64,000 nt of DNA from Sphagnum compactum (lineage: Eukaryota; Bryophyta; Sphagnopsida; Sphagnales). The position numbers and the translations under genes are program-made. Shown here piece after piece: positions 23,166 to 35,700 of this stretch. The notes under the pieces were generated by a model, which was given only the letters and a program-made list of their open reading frames with translations, was not told where the DNA came from and ran no database searches. Location: NCBI GenBank assembly GCA_965153455.1, contig OZ234495.1, positions 22,254,875-22,318,874 of the forward strand. Reading direction: 5' to 3'. Within the stretch, counting starts at the first letter, position 1. Each line of letters begins with the position of its first letter.

Positions 23166-24929
23166 AAGTTCAAATAATTAAATAAATTTTGGTAAATTTT
23201 TTTTAGAAAAACTAGCATTTGTAGTGACATCCCTCCTAGCTACAACCTTAATTTTCCTCAAATTATGGCAAATTTGGTGGATTGTTTCCAAACAAATCCT
23301 TTGAAACATTTCTAACTTTTTTTTGTTGCAAAGTGACAATTTCTTGTCAAAACATAAATAATTGTATTGGAGGTCTATACACAATATAATTAGCTTCCAA
23401 ATTGTATTGAATTAGATTCAATGTAAATACGAATATTTGAATTTGATTCAACATATATGTAAGAACATAATTTCGGAAGCTCTACATTATCGTATTCTAC
23501 CTTAGAGCAACTCTAACAGTGCTCAATATGGCCTAGCAAAACAAAATGGTTTTGGCCCAACATTTTTGGGTATGATGTTGAGATTGGTAAAAGTCATAGT
23601 AAAGCTTAATAAATATAATTTTATTGTCAGTGTAATTTCTGGCCAACGATACTATTGGTCCATATGGTTTGCGATTAATAGTGTCCCACTTATTTATAAT
23701 CCCATGTTTAGGTTTATGGGTGGGGTTGGAAAAAGGTGAAAAACTAAACTTGTATGTATTTTTGATGGAACATTAATTCACATATGTCAACCCAAACACA
23801 CATCAAGAAAGATTAGGTCAAAAAATTTCATGTACTTCTTTTAGTTTGAAGGTGCAGCCATGATAGACATTGATCTGTGTGATTCAAAAGTTGTTATAGT
23901 TGTGAATCTTTTGAAGGTTGTGGGGGAATGCATTAGGATTTAATGCTGTATAAAAATGATGGGCAAATGCATTTGTGCAAGTTATAGAGGATGTAAAATA
24001 ATGTGTTGTCGTAACATCAATGTTGAAATCAAAGACATTAATTCACACGAATTGTAAATAATTGACTTCTTTTATTTCATAATATAATTTGAATTTGCTT
24101 GGTTCTCGTAAAATCTAGTACATCATTTCAAAATCAAGAAATTGAAAAATTTGAAGCCTTTCTCAAATCTAAAGGTTTATTACTCGAGCCATATGTATAA
24201 AAAAAATGTTGTGTTCAATCATTTGCTACAAAAAAATTCAAATCAATTATTTTATTTAATTAAACAATGTTTTGATTTCAAAAAAATTGCCCAAGCATTA
24301 CCATCATGCCCATGTTGGAGAGACAAACTATTGGATTTTATCATTAGGATTCATCCTTTACATGAATTTGTCAAATTGTATTCATCTGTTTAAAAAAATA
24401 CTTAATTTGATATATGAAATGATAGAATATTATTATAAAATTGATGCAACCTTGAAAAAAAATGCTTTCAAAAATGTTATGATGGTGTTGGATATATGTT
24501 TTAATTTCAAGTTGGCCATGGCTTGAAGAAGCAAGCTATAAAGTTTATCAATATTCCATGTCACATACATCAATACATCTTTTGAAACAAAATTGCAAGC
24601 ACATATTTTGGTGCCCATTATTAGCAAAATTTGAATCTATATCATATCAATTTGAACATTCACACATTTTGTCATCAAGTTAGTCTAGGGTCAACATGAG
24701 GCTGTTGTAAGTCAATACAATAACTTTTGCCTAGAGGGTATTTAATTACACATGATTAATGACTAAATGACATGTGTGATATTATCATTTTTCCAAAAAA
24801 ATGATTAAAAAAATACCATCAACAATATAGATATGATATTTTGTTACCGATGAACATGGGAATTTCAAATGGTGGAATGATGGAAATCATTTTTAGGTGC
24901 TTGACAAAAAAACGAAAAGAAGAAAAATC
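23166..24929. other. AT-rich intergenic DNA
   Basis: No gene recognised. GAGCAACTCTAACAG near 23,512 resembles the tip of a plant MITE, but no matching inverted end was found. Confidence 0.35.
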
Positions 24930-25470
24930 AACAAGGTGGATGATTTTTGGTCACCCATGGATGATGCAAATCATTTCTAGTTGCCCATGGACAATGAAGA
25001 TTGTTTTCACTCATCCATGAATTATGGATATTGTTTTTGGTCAACTCAAAATATGTATATACAACCAATGGTGCAAATCATTTTCAATCACCCATGAATG
25101 ACACAAAGAATTTTTGCTTGTGTATGAATTGCGGAGATCATTTTAATCATGCCTTGAGAAATTCAACAACATGGATCGTTTTTGGTCACCCATGGATAGC
25201 ACATAACCTTTGGTTCACCCATTCACACAAAAGAACCCTTTTCACTCACCCATGGAGAATGTAAATGATTTCTAATCATACATGGATGTATCGAAGATCA
25301 AAATCATTTTCAATTGTTCATTGATGGTGCAAATTGTTTGCAATTGCTCATAGATAGTGATGATCATATTTGGTAACTTAAAAGAGAAGGAATCATCAAT
25401 TTTGAGGTGAAGTCAATTCCAATTCCCCATGGATGATGTAGATCATTTTTAGTTTTGCTTGTATAATGTA
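24930..25470. repeat. minisatellite with 30-bp period
   Basis: The phrase TCACCCATGG(A) recurs at steps of 30 bases: 24951, 24981, 25011, 25041, then about 25087, 25185, 25240 and later, with drift. Each is followed by a GATG..AAATCATTTTTAGT-like half. Copies are diverged, so the array is old. Because the period is divisible by three, short frames run through it. Confidence 0.75.
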
Positions 25471-26218
25471 AACAATTTAGTTTATCAACATGACTAGTGC
25501 CAACTAAAGAAAATGCAAAAGAGACTTGCAACTCATACAAATTAGAGATTTTTTTGCAAGAAAAAATGGCATATATGTGTGCCATGTGCATTAATCCAAT
25601 GGCAATTCCCAACCTTTTGCTCGCCTTGGTTTCCACATTCATAAATGTAATCACTTGTATTACAAACATTGAAATATTGAGCCAACCCTGAAATACTATA
25701 TACTCTTAAAAAAAAACCCGTTGCTTCTAAAGCATTTTTTATTCCAAAAAACACCAAAAATTCCAAGTCATTGATGACTAGGTGACAAGAAGCTTATCAC
25801 TACCCAAGAGCAACATAATACCTTCCCCTCATTCACTAGTTTTGAGTTTCAAAAAGAGAGAACCTCCCAACACCATGACATGGATATTGGTGGTAGTTAA
25901 ACTAGTGTTGTGTTGGGGGATATCTTTTATTTGGGTTCAACTATCAAGTATGGATAGGGTATATATCCTTTATTGGAACTTATTTTCATAAAATCAATAA
26001 CCATAATAAAAATGTGCATTTTCTTTCATTTTTAATTAAATAAGTAAAAAGAATATAAACGCAATTTTCAAGAGGGGTATATATGATAAGGGGGTGCCTG
26101 AACTGTACCTATCTACAAAAAACAAGCTTAATTTCATATACTTGAAACCCTAACATGATGGAAAAAAATGATCATCCTCTACTCCCCTCTGTTGTTGCTG
26201 ATGGTTTCTGGAAGGAAA

Positions 26219-26354
26219 TATATGTATGTATGTATGTATGTTGTATGTATGGAGTATGTATGGAGTATGTATGTAGTATGTATGGAGTCTGTATGTAGTA
26301 TGTATGGAGTCTGTATGTAGTATGTATGGAGTATGTATGTAGTATGTATGTAAT
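26219..26354. repeat. (TATG)n / GGAGTATGTATG array
   Basis: A tetranucleotide TATG tract that evolves into a higher-order pattern alternating GTATGTATGGA and GTATGTATGTA. It lies about 500 bp upstream of the SAR1 pseudogene. The minus-strand Tyr/His/Ile-rich frames here are repeat translations, not genes. Confidence 0.95.
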
Positions 26355-26848
26355 GCATGGTGATCTGGGAAGTCTAGAGTACGCAGGACCACATGCAGCA
26401 GCTGTTGTGCATATAAACACCTCCTCAGAATGGGGCTCATGGAATCATAGCATGGGTTTTTTTGGGTCTGTTTTTGAAGCTAGAAACTGGGTTTCATGCA
26501 AGAACCTGTACTCTAGACTGTCCCAAGAACTGTTTTCTGGGTTCATATGTACCACCTTTCTGAGAATTGGGTCTACAGATTTGACGGAATGTTTTTTCTT
26601 TGGATTGAAGCCCAGGATGTGAGTGCAGACTATAATACTCGAGTGTATGCACGGGGTTGGATCATAGCCCTTCCAGTCAGATTGATTGGGTTTGAAGATT
26701 TGCAGGTTTTGTTTTGGGTTGTCCTGAAACCCAGAAGCAGCTAGCTATAGGCCCAAGTCTAAAGCTCTCTGTGATAAAAGAAAGTTTGAGAAGGTTTGGA
26801 GCTGATGTTTTTTAACAATTGTGTGTAGGAGGAGGAGGGACAGGGAGT

Positions 26849-27899
26849 TCTTTTTGCTGGAGTGGTTTTTCACTGTGTTCTGGAACCTTGGGTTGTTGCA
26901 AAAAGGATGCTAAAATCCTATTCGTTGGTCTCAACAATGTGTAAGACTACCAGGCTTCTTCACATGCTCAAGGCCATTGAGGTGAGTTTGGAATCTGCAA
27001 GGTATATCTATACTAGGTGCTCTGCTCAGGCAATCCTGTGTTGCATTTGGGCCTTGTTCTTTTGCTTTGTGTTGACAGTTTGGACTCTGAAACAGAGTTG
27101 TGAAATACTTGTATGTTGTGTGTGGGTGATTGGTAATTGTTTCAGAGATTGGGAACACATGCTCCTACCCAGTTTCCTACATTAGAAGAGCTTAGCATCA
27201 GCAGGTTGAGGATCACAGCCTTTGAAGTTTGATTTAGCTGGACACAGAACTGCACATGAGGTCTGGAAAGACTATTTTGCAAAGGTCCTACTGTTTTCTC
27301 GTGCTCAGTGCATTCATGCAAACGTTTTGCTATGTTCATACCATATGGAATCATGTTGAACTTGAGTCATCTACAAGGCTGAGAGTGTTGCTGACCAGAA
27401 TCAACAGTCTGGAAGGACAATTGTTAGCCTAGCCAGAAATGGGTTTGATGACCAGGATTTGTGGTGCTTTTCTGTGGGGAGTCATGTCTTCAGGTCTTCA
27501 GGGTCACACAATAAAGATCTGAAGAACTCATTGCTGAACTGCAGGTGGATGGCGTGATATATTTGGTGGATGCATTTTGATTTGGCATAGAAAAGTTTAT
27601 GGAAGCAAGGGAGAGTTTGAATGCCCGACTGTTTCATGAGCACCTTGATGGAGTACCCTTTTTTATTCTTGGCAACAAGATTGATATCCCACAGGCTGCA
27701 TCTCATGAGGAGGAGCTCTGGTGAAGCCTTGGGGTTGGGGTTACAACAGGCAAGTTTCTGCATGCAACTAACCATTTTCCCTTTTGGAGCAGCATCAACC
27801 CTAAACCGCTTTGTAATCTCCTTTAAATGCAATCATACTTGGGGATACCTCTCATGTTCTCGAACACCAGACATGTGCTATGTATTCAGCATGATCAGG
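26849..27899 (+). pseudogene. SAR1 small GTPase pseudogene with retained introns
   Basis: SAR1 recruits the COPII coat to ER exit sites. Recognisable segments in order: 26849-26981 (WFF..LGLLQK, AKILFVGLNN, KTTRLLHMLK), 27146-27284 (PTQFPTLEELSI, FDLAGHRTAHEVWKDYFAK), 27545-27754 (VDGVIYLVDAF, VPFFILGNKIDIP, AASHEEEL), and about 27855-27899 (SNIRPLEVFMCSIVR-like, badly decayed). Junctions coincide with splice-like sites (GTGAGT at 26982, TTTCAG before 27146, TGCAG before 27545), so this is a duplicated genomic copy rather than a processed one. Damage: frameshifts before AKIL, within the GxxxxGKT loop and before FDLAGH, in-frame TGA at 27578-27580 and 27722-27724, and a weak GTCC donor at 27285. 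The guanine-contact NKID is intact. The C-terminus (GYGEGFKWLSQYI in the family) was not found. Confidence 0.88.
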
Positions 27900-28953
27900 T
27901 CATAGATGCTTCATAATTTTTCTGTCTTCAACACTAGGTATAAATACTCCACACCTTGATTGTTCCCACAGATTTTTTGTTTTTCTGCAAGGGTGCATGG
28001 ATGTGATGTGTTCCAGCTTATGTATCATGTTGGGTTGTTGTGCAGTGCAAGGGGTTGTGAAATAAGGTGACTCAAAGGTTCAACAGTTGGAAATAGCAGA
28101 TGTGCAGGCTCCTTGTTGCATGTGCTCGGGAGGGGGGCTCCAAATGTATATAGCAGATGTGCCTCCCTGACACATGCAACTGCACTTTCTGAGTACATAT
28201 GAGTTTTCATGCCCTTCCCACCCATGTTTAGGATTGAGGGGATGTAGTTTTTGCCCTTCAGAGATGGACTTATTTACTAGTCTGTACCTACCTGCCCATA
28301 TACAGTTACAAATTAAAGTACACCTTGAGTAGACATGCAATGCAAGAACAAGTGGTAGGACAAAAGTACATTCAGGAGATAGAAAAATTCAGAGCTACAG
28401 TCAACCTGTCCTCATCAGAACATAGTCTCTGGGAGACAATACATCCATGTATAAAGATCCTTGGTCCTGCGAGCAACAGAAGATGACTTTCTCATCTTGT
28501 ATACACAATTGCAATAGATATACAGCTCAGTGCTCTTTTCTGAAATAATTGTCAGAAAGTTGTTGTACGATATAGTACTATGCTCTGCTGCTGTATTTGA
28601 GCTCATTGAATGGAAAATGCATCTAACAGACACAAGATTTTGCAGTACAGGATCCACACATGTTTGTGTTCTTGCAAGGCTCAGGGTTGTTGTGCAAGTG
28701 GAGTTGTAGTTGATGTCAAGTTATACTTGCTGTTGTCCCTTGGACCTCCTTTTCTCGACCAGGTGCATGGTGAACACAGTCTATAGACCCTTGAGGGATA
28801 GGGACAGACTTAATGAGTGGATTGTTTGCTTATGAGAAGCCCTGTTGTATCTTGTCAAGCCAGAGCACAAATTACCAGTTGATCCTGAAAAGAACTCCCA
28901 GTTGCATGTGTCAGGAAGGCTGGCTCCAAAATGTCTGAAGAACACTGGGTTAC

Positions 28954-31669
28954 TCACATTTCAAGTATAAGATCTGCAGTTCCACCCCAGATGGCAATTC
29001 GTGATTAGATCATGATTTGTCACCCAGGTACTATCTCATATTTCAGGAATGCTCACAATTTGACAAGTTTTCTAGAACTCAAAATAAGAGAGAGATCATG
29101 TGCAATGGTTTTTCATGAGAAGTAATGATCAATAGTGATTGCTGAGTAATCGTTCTTCAAAACTTGAGCATTGACAAGCTAGGAGGAGGAACAAGCAGAC
29201 ACGTACATTCTGAATCAGTTGTTATCCAATGTCCATTTTCATCACTGCAACCACTTCGCAATTTCTGGTTGGCATAAGCACACAGATCCATCATGTACTG
29301 TTCTTTGCACCCGTTGCACTCGCAGTGTTGTGACCTGTAGTAGCTTGCACATCCTTTGCCCTTCCCATTCCTGCTGGCCATCATACCATCATTCCTTCGC
29401 AGATGAGGTTGATTCGCCAGTCTGTCTTTTGCTTGTGCAGAGATCACCATTTCTTGGCCATTGCAGTTGACATGTGGCTTGTAGCAGAATGCAGGGTGCT
29501 GTAGTTCACATGGGCAATCAACAGACTTAGCTGGAAAGATGATCCATTTGAACCCCATTTGCTGACCACCATCTCAAGCTTCCAAAAAACACACAAGAGT
29601 TCATTTCCTTGAGAGCATCACTCCAACTACATTCAAAACCATTCCAATTGCCAGTGTCCAGACCTCAAGGCTCAAGAAAGTTGCAGTCTCACCATCTTTC
29701 ACGTTCACAAAATACTGTTCAAAGAGCTTCTAGGAAGAAGAGTGATGATCCCATGGACCATTTGTCCCTTCGGATCCTACTTTGCAGCCCATTTCTGACA
29801 GTGGAGGTGGACCCACACACCTTTCTACCTATAGGCTTCATGCAGATTGAGCACGTAGAGCAAACGCAGTCTAGTGCATGCTCCCTGCAGAGGAAAAATG
29901 GACTGTCAGATCATCAGAATGGTTTACCTGTACATTGTTTTTTCGCTGATCAAAATGTGATGTTGTGCCTCTCAACCACATCCTTCTAAGCTTGCGGAAA
30001 GCATTCGCACTGCCATCAAAATTTCGACAATAAGAAACTTGGCATCATGTAAACCTCTTGATCAGATTGAAGACTTGTGTAAATCTTGCAGTACTTGCTA
30101 CTTGAATGAAATGATAACAGGTGCAGCAACATAACAAAGATCTGTATGAGTGAGTTCTGAGCTCATTGATCTTGCAAGTTTTGGAGTGACGTCTTGGATC
30201 ACGGATCTACCTGAATAAACCACAAGCAAGGCCAGTGCAAGCAGCGAAATCTTTATGCTTGGAAGCAGCTCTAGCATAGATGGGAAGTTCTGTGTGTGTC
30301 TCCCAACAGTTGGGAGGCAGCGGGAACACTTGTGTCTTGAGACCATGGAAAAGTGATAGCCCAACAACGTCTGGCGGCCTTGTGATGGATGTGCTCAGCT
30401 CGTTGGACTTCTGATCTGCCTTTTGATGCTTGCTGTCAGCTGCTGCTATTTTCTCAGCTGCCCAGGTTGCTTGATACGATCTGGTAGCTATGATTGCGCA
30501 CTCGTCAGCTGCTTTTGCTTGAGCAGCTTTTGTGTCAGTCTCTTCGACGGTAGTACTCTCCGGACTGTGCAGAGCTTGTCCTAGTGATGTGTGCATCATG
30601 TCGTTGGGCTGGTCACGCAACCAATCATACATGAGATTGGCATCGGTATCGCTCAGCAATCCTTGCTCATCGGCAGCAGGTGGATTGCGGGACCCTGTAG
30701 TAGTACCCACCATCTCATTGAATGCGAATGTCCCAATTGCAAGAAGCCCCTTGTGCTCATGGCTGAACACGACGCGAATCGATTCTTGCAAGCTGCTTCC
30801 CAGTTCCCATTCTGCTGCTGCTGCATCCAGCAGCTGATCGACTGGTGGCTCCTGCAGGACCACGACTGTTGAACTTGAAGAATCGCATCTTTTGGCATGC
30901 TGCTGCACCTTGCTGAAGTTGCCATTACCAGTGCCGAAGACTGGGTTTCCGAAATCTGGTGGCCAGTCCGATCGCGAGCCAGCAGCTGACCGACTACTGT
31001 AAGACTTGCAAGCACCTGCAGATGCTGCTAGAAAGCAATCTCAGCTTGGATCGACAACTAAGTTTACCATGACAGTACTTGCAGTGGAACACGCTGCAGC
31101 AGAAATCATGAAGGAGCTTATAAGCAGATCGGATCATCAAACACTGGTGGATGATCAGCGTGCAGCGGGTCACGTACCTTTCTCAGCCCTGTTCTGCTTG
31201 AGTGCTGGTGGATGATCATCTCGCTTTCTCCCACGGTCCCAACCAAAGAACTGCAGGCAAAAGAGAACTTCATACTGTCAGTTGAGAATCATCGAGATAC
31301 AAGTTGTAATATGATCTCTCTGGATTCATATATTTACCTTAGATCATAGAAACTGGAACAAAATTCTTAGCAACTTTAGCTTAGATCCCTGGCCACAGCG
31401 TATTCAAGTCAACTAGCACTAAACTCAGCAGTCTTCCAATTGAACACTAGAATTCAATAATGAAACTGATCAATGCCTGTCTCAATATGAAACTCATGAT
31501 CTCTCACATGAGGAAGCTATACAGCACTGCGTGACAAAGTGCAAGAAGCAGAACAAGAAGGAAAAGAACAAGAAACAGGAATTTTTTGTTTTAAAAAAAA
31601 CAAAAACGCAGTAGTAAACAACCAAAAGGAAAATGCCAAATGTTCATGAGTTCATAAACATACCTTCAT
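28954..31669 (-). CDS. LAZY1-like (IGT family) gravity-response protein
   Basis: LAZY/DRO1/TAC1 proteins set shoot and root growth angle downstream of gravity sensing, acting at the plasma membrane and upstream of polar auxin flow. Exons (minus): 31669-31664 (ATG AAG only), 31250-31178, 31015-30211, 29884-29821, 29498-29207, 28973-28954, about 419 aa. Region I is MKFFGWDRGRK, split after MK exactly as in other family members. The IGT motif GLLAIGT is at residues 116-122. The C-terminal region V is GHWITTDSEYLILEM, completed only by the 20-nt last exon through a TAT codon split by the intron. All phases close. The start of exon 5 (29498) and the identity of exon 4 are less certain than the rest. 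The middle is poorly conserved (Ala/Gln/Lys-rich, about 190-240), and I could not place regions III and IV. Upstream DNA is rich in CTG repeats. Confidence 0.85.
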
Positions 31670-32110
31670 CTGGCTTGCTAGGGGCAATGGAGTAGTCGAT
31701 TGAGCTGTAACTAGTAATTTGACAATGCTGGAAGTTGCATCAACTTGGGAAATTAGTCTGTCCACAAGGATGATGATGGATCTGTGTTATGATTTTATTG
31801 CTGCAGCATATTAGCATAGTGCAGGGATCATAGATGATGAGGAAGCTGGAAGACTTGTGAGAGTTTTATGTACAGCTGCTGCTTGTGCTGCTTGTACTGC
31901 TGGTGGTCTGGTGAGTTGCAGCTGCTAACAGATCCTTTGATTGCTGGTCGGTGGAGCAGCAAAAATTTGTAGGCCCAGTGTAACATTGTTCATGTAGCTG
32001 TGCTGCTGCTGCTCTTAACCTGGAGCAGGAGCAGGAGGCTCGGATTTCGCAAACTGTTGCTGCAACTGCTGCTGCTGGCTACCTTTGCTGCCAGAAAGCA
32101 AATTGATATT
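31670..32110 (-). promoter_or_regulatory. 5' leader/upstream region of the LAZY-like gene with CTG tracts
   Basis: Immediately 5' of the ATG. Several short CTG/TGC runs occur at about 31,876-31,912, 31,998-32,016 and 32,056-32,083. Upstream of 32,100 the sequence becomes AT-rich. Assignment as 5' UTR or promoter is from position only. Confidence 0.35.
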
Positions 32111-32362
32111 GCAGGTTGAAGAAATTTGTGTCCAGATTTGTAAACCAAACTTTTTAATTTTCACATTTATTTTCACAATCCTTCAGTCACATAATTTATC
32201 AGTTTTGCATTTCATTTTACAAATTCTTTTTTTTAAAATTTTCATATCCGGTCTATAACCGAATTTGGTGAAATATTCTTGTGCATGATCGCCAGTTTGG
32301 CTAGATCACAAAATTGGGGAGAAAGAAACACTTAGATTCATTAGTAGGTCTTGTAGGAATTG

Positions 32363-32384
32363 TTATTTATTTATTTATTTATTT
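32363..32384. repeat. (TTTA)n microsatellite
   Basis: Five to six TTTA units. Confidence 0.9.
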
Positions 32385-32727
32385 GAAAACAAGGATGCAT
32401 TAGAAAAAGTTCAAAGTAGGTTTAGAAAGAGAGAGAGAGAGTAGCATATGGAATTTTATGATTTGCCTTTTGCTTTTGTATTGTTTTGGGTTTTGGATTT
32501 ATAGTGAAATGGGTTTTGTCAAAAGCTAATCATTAAGTGGATGTTGATGAATCTTTTGATGGATTTGCGGTTGCCTACTGGACTAATTAAGTAACAAACC
32601 AAGTTCATGTCACTGTGGATCACAGTGCATGTTGAGCTGTTGAATCTTGTTCCATCACATTATTTGGTATGTTAATTTTTAACAATTAATGTACGATTTT
32701 TATCAGGCCTATAATACATTGGAATAG

Positions 32728-32760
32728 AAGGAAGGAAGGAAGGAAGGAAGGAAGGAGGGA
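32728..32760. repeat. (GGAA)n microsatellite
   Basis: About seven GGAA units on the plus strand. Confidence 0.95.
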
Positions 32761-35700
32761 ATTTACATCTCAATTTTCAAATGTATAGTAAGAAGTCAAT
32801 CTTGAATTTTCATGACAATAAAATTTGTACTCAAGAATGCGACCTAGGGGATGCGTTCTGCACCATAGTGCACATTTTAGGTGAGACCTCTAGGTCGAAC
32901 TATGAAGGCACATTCGGGGCACAATGCACTTCCATGGGGGCGCGTTTCTTGACGTAAAAGTCTTTCAGGGCAGATTCTGTTTAAAATAGCACCATAGTTC
33001 TTTCAGAACAGCACATCCCTCAAAATAGCACTTCCTTCAAGAAGGTCAAATTCTGCAGTCTAATATATCTGAAAAGTGACAGAATCTACCCTCAAAATTG
33101 TTCACATATTAGAGAACATGCATTAGAGAACATAAGCATTCATCTCCTGATGAATCACTAGTGTAAGGCAGATGTGTCAAGTTTGTGCATAAGAATCCCA
33201 ATTGTTGAGTGAAGACAGTACAAATGATGGGTGAGTGGCAGTCATGGAAAACGGACTCTAAGAAATATCAGAATCTGCTCTGATTGCTGATTCCATGAGT
33301 TAAGATAACTTGAAAACCTGCTGAATCCGCACACATCAACCTTCAAAAGAAAAGGAGGGTGAGGGTATGCTATTAGAGCTATCCTTAAAGTGGTTCTCAA
33401 TAAATACCCTAATTTCACCCTGAATCCTCACCGACATTTGGCCATCCAAACTCTTAGTCTTGAGATAGAATTGAGTGACTTATATGGTTACTACTGTTGC
33501 AAATCTCAGCTAGTCCTGGGGGAGGAAGTAGTATGACCGATGACATGATGAAGACCGTTGCCAGGCCCAGAACAAAAATGCCTATGGGGCAACAAAAACA
33601 AGAAGAAGAAAGGCTCTAATACAAATGCTAGATTCTTCACATGGTCTGATCTCTTCACGTGAATATCTCGTGGGGCTACCCCACAAATATTTTCTTTCTT
33701 TCCTCCCACAACTGACACAACGACTCTGTGCAAAGGAAGGAGGGGGTCGTTGGAATGGCCAGATTTGGAATGGCCAGATTTGCTCACATTCTGGACATTG
33801 GCTTTCCTTTCAATTCTGAAGTTGTCAACGGCCTGCATTCTCACAACAAACAATTTGGTCATCTCAAGACAGTTCACCCATCTCAAAATCCATGAGGTTA
33901 GGTCCCAACATACCTAGACAGATTTAGAAAGCCAGAACATGATCATCTACAGCCCCAAGAAGAAGAAGAAGAAGAATTAGAAGAAGAATAAGAAGGGAGG
34001 AATTGCTGTTGCAACAGGAACAAGAAAGATGACTGATGCTAATGTACTTTACTCTAAGGGGATTATGATCCACATTGTGATTGCCTGCAAAGTTTTTTTG
34101 TGTATGTGTGCGTGCATGAAGAATTTGTTGCCATGTATATGCATGATTGACTACCAATGTAGAAGGTAGAATGACACTACCTTCGAGAAAGAAAAATCCT
34201 GGTTACAAATTGGCAAGTGCAGGCACATGTACTGGGCCATGACCGCCCTCCCAACCCCCAACTAGCCACCAACTAACAATCAGCATTTGCTTTGATTGGT
34301 CGTGAGAGGACAACCTCCGTACCCAAAATTCATTCTAGTATATTAAATTCCTTCATTACGGCATTAGGGGAATGACCCAAGAATCAGAAGCAGAGGCTGG
34401 CATAAAACTTGTGAAATTACAAATTGCATGTTTTTTTTTTCCTTCACCTCGCACATGTATGTGAGCCAACTCTTAACATGGATGAAGCCAGGCAAAAAGG
34501 GCTTTGAACTTGCTTTGCACTACCTTAAAAAAAGAAGGATCCTTCTATTAACATGGAAAATGGTGCTGCTATATACCTACATATAGATATATATAGTGAA
34601 TGAAACCAAGGAATCTTTTTTCTGACAGACATCCCATACCTTGTCTTTGATGACCCAATTTTTTGGTGATCACAAAATAAGTATGTGAGGTTTGAAATGA
34701 AATGAAGGGTCGGTCTCCTTCTCCATTGAAACACCAAGCCACCTAGGGTAGGGGACCCAAAGTCAAAAGTGTTTCTTTTTGGTTTGGTTTGGTTTGGTTT
34801 TGTATAAGGTTGTGTTATAACTTTTCTTATGCCTTGTCAGGGATGATCGCTCATTTTTTGGGCATGTCAAAGAAAATAGAACACATGAAATTGTGGGTCA
34901 ATACTCTGACCAAAGACCTTTCATAACCAGTGACAAGTTGTTCTCTCATACTGTATGCCAATGACCAGAAGTGTACTCTTTTCTGCGTCATTGGACTAAT
35001 CCATGACCAAACAAATGGTGATCCTTTGTAGCTATGCTTTGATAATTTACACAAATTTGACATGTAAGTAAGCCACTTGTGCCTGTCATGAAATCCATCG
35101 CAACAAACAGCACAAGTGATGTGCCAAACCCCCTCTCTGTTAGTAGGAGGAGGAGGTTGCAAAGTTGAAAATGTCTACAGAAGTCTTTGGGTTTGTGTGC
35201 CTCTCATTAAAAACAGAGAAGCCTGTGTTAAGAAGTTCCAAGTTCTTGTTAAAAGGTCCTTGCACTTTGTGTGTCTTTTTGCATGCCACATGCAAAAGAC
35301 ATGCAACCGTTAAGTTCTAGTTTACTAAAGCAACTCTTCAAAACAAGTTAAGCACCAATTTGAGCAATCTCATTGGGCACAACTTTTTTCCTTCACAACT
35401 AGGCAGAATCCCATGAGGCTATTACAACATTTAAGTGCCAGTTAACCGAAAAGAACCCCTCAAAAGAATTAAAGTCTCTCATTCTACCAATCTCAGTGGC
35501 CACACACCCCGCTTTTTGACACTTTGGCACAACCCTATTCCACAGACCCTGTATATTCGTGTATAATTTTTCATACTAATACTATTAACCCTAATCTAGA
35601 TACAATTAGGGACAATTGTAAACACTCAAGAAAACTGTGAAAGAACCCCAAACAAACCCCGCAATGCGGTTCAAAGCTTACATTTAGATTAGTCTCTCAG

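Noticed and set aside
23512-23530. GAGCAACTCTAACAG, similar to a PIF/Harbinger- or hAT-type MITE tip
   Set aside because: No matching inverted end or target duplication could be found downstream.
26150-26440. Minus-strand Tyr/His/Ile-rich frames (HTYYIHTPYILHT)
   Set aside because: Translation of the (TATG)n array. No independent sign of coding.
30532-30872. Two plus-strand frames of about 100 codons
   Set aside because: Antisense shadows of the large LAZY exon (31015-30211).
34851-35162. Minus-strand frame with CAVCCDGFHDRHKW, possible zinc finger
   Set aside because: Cys/His spacing fits no zinc-finger class I know, and there are no flanking exons or homologous blocks.
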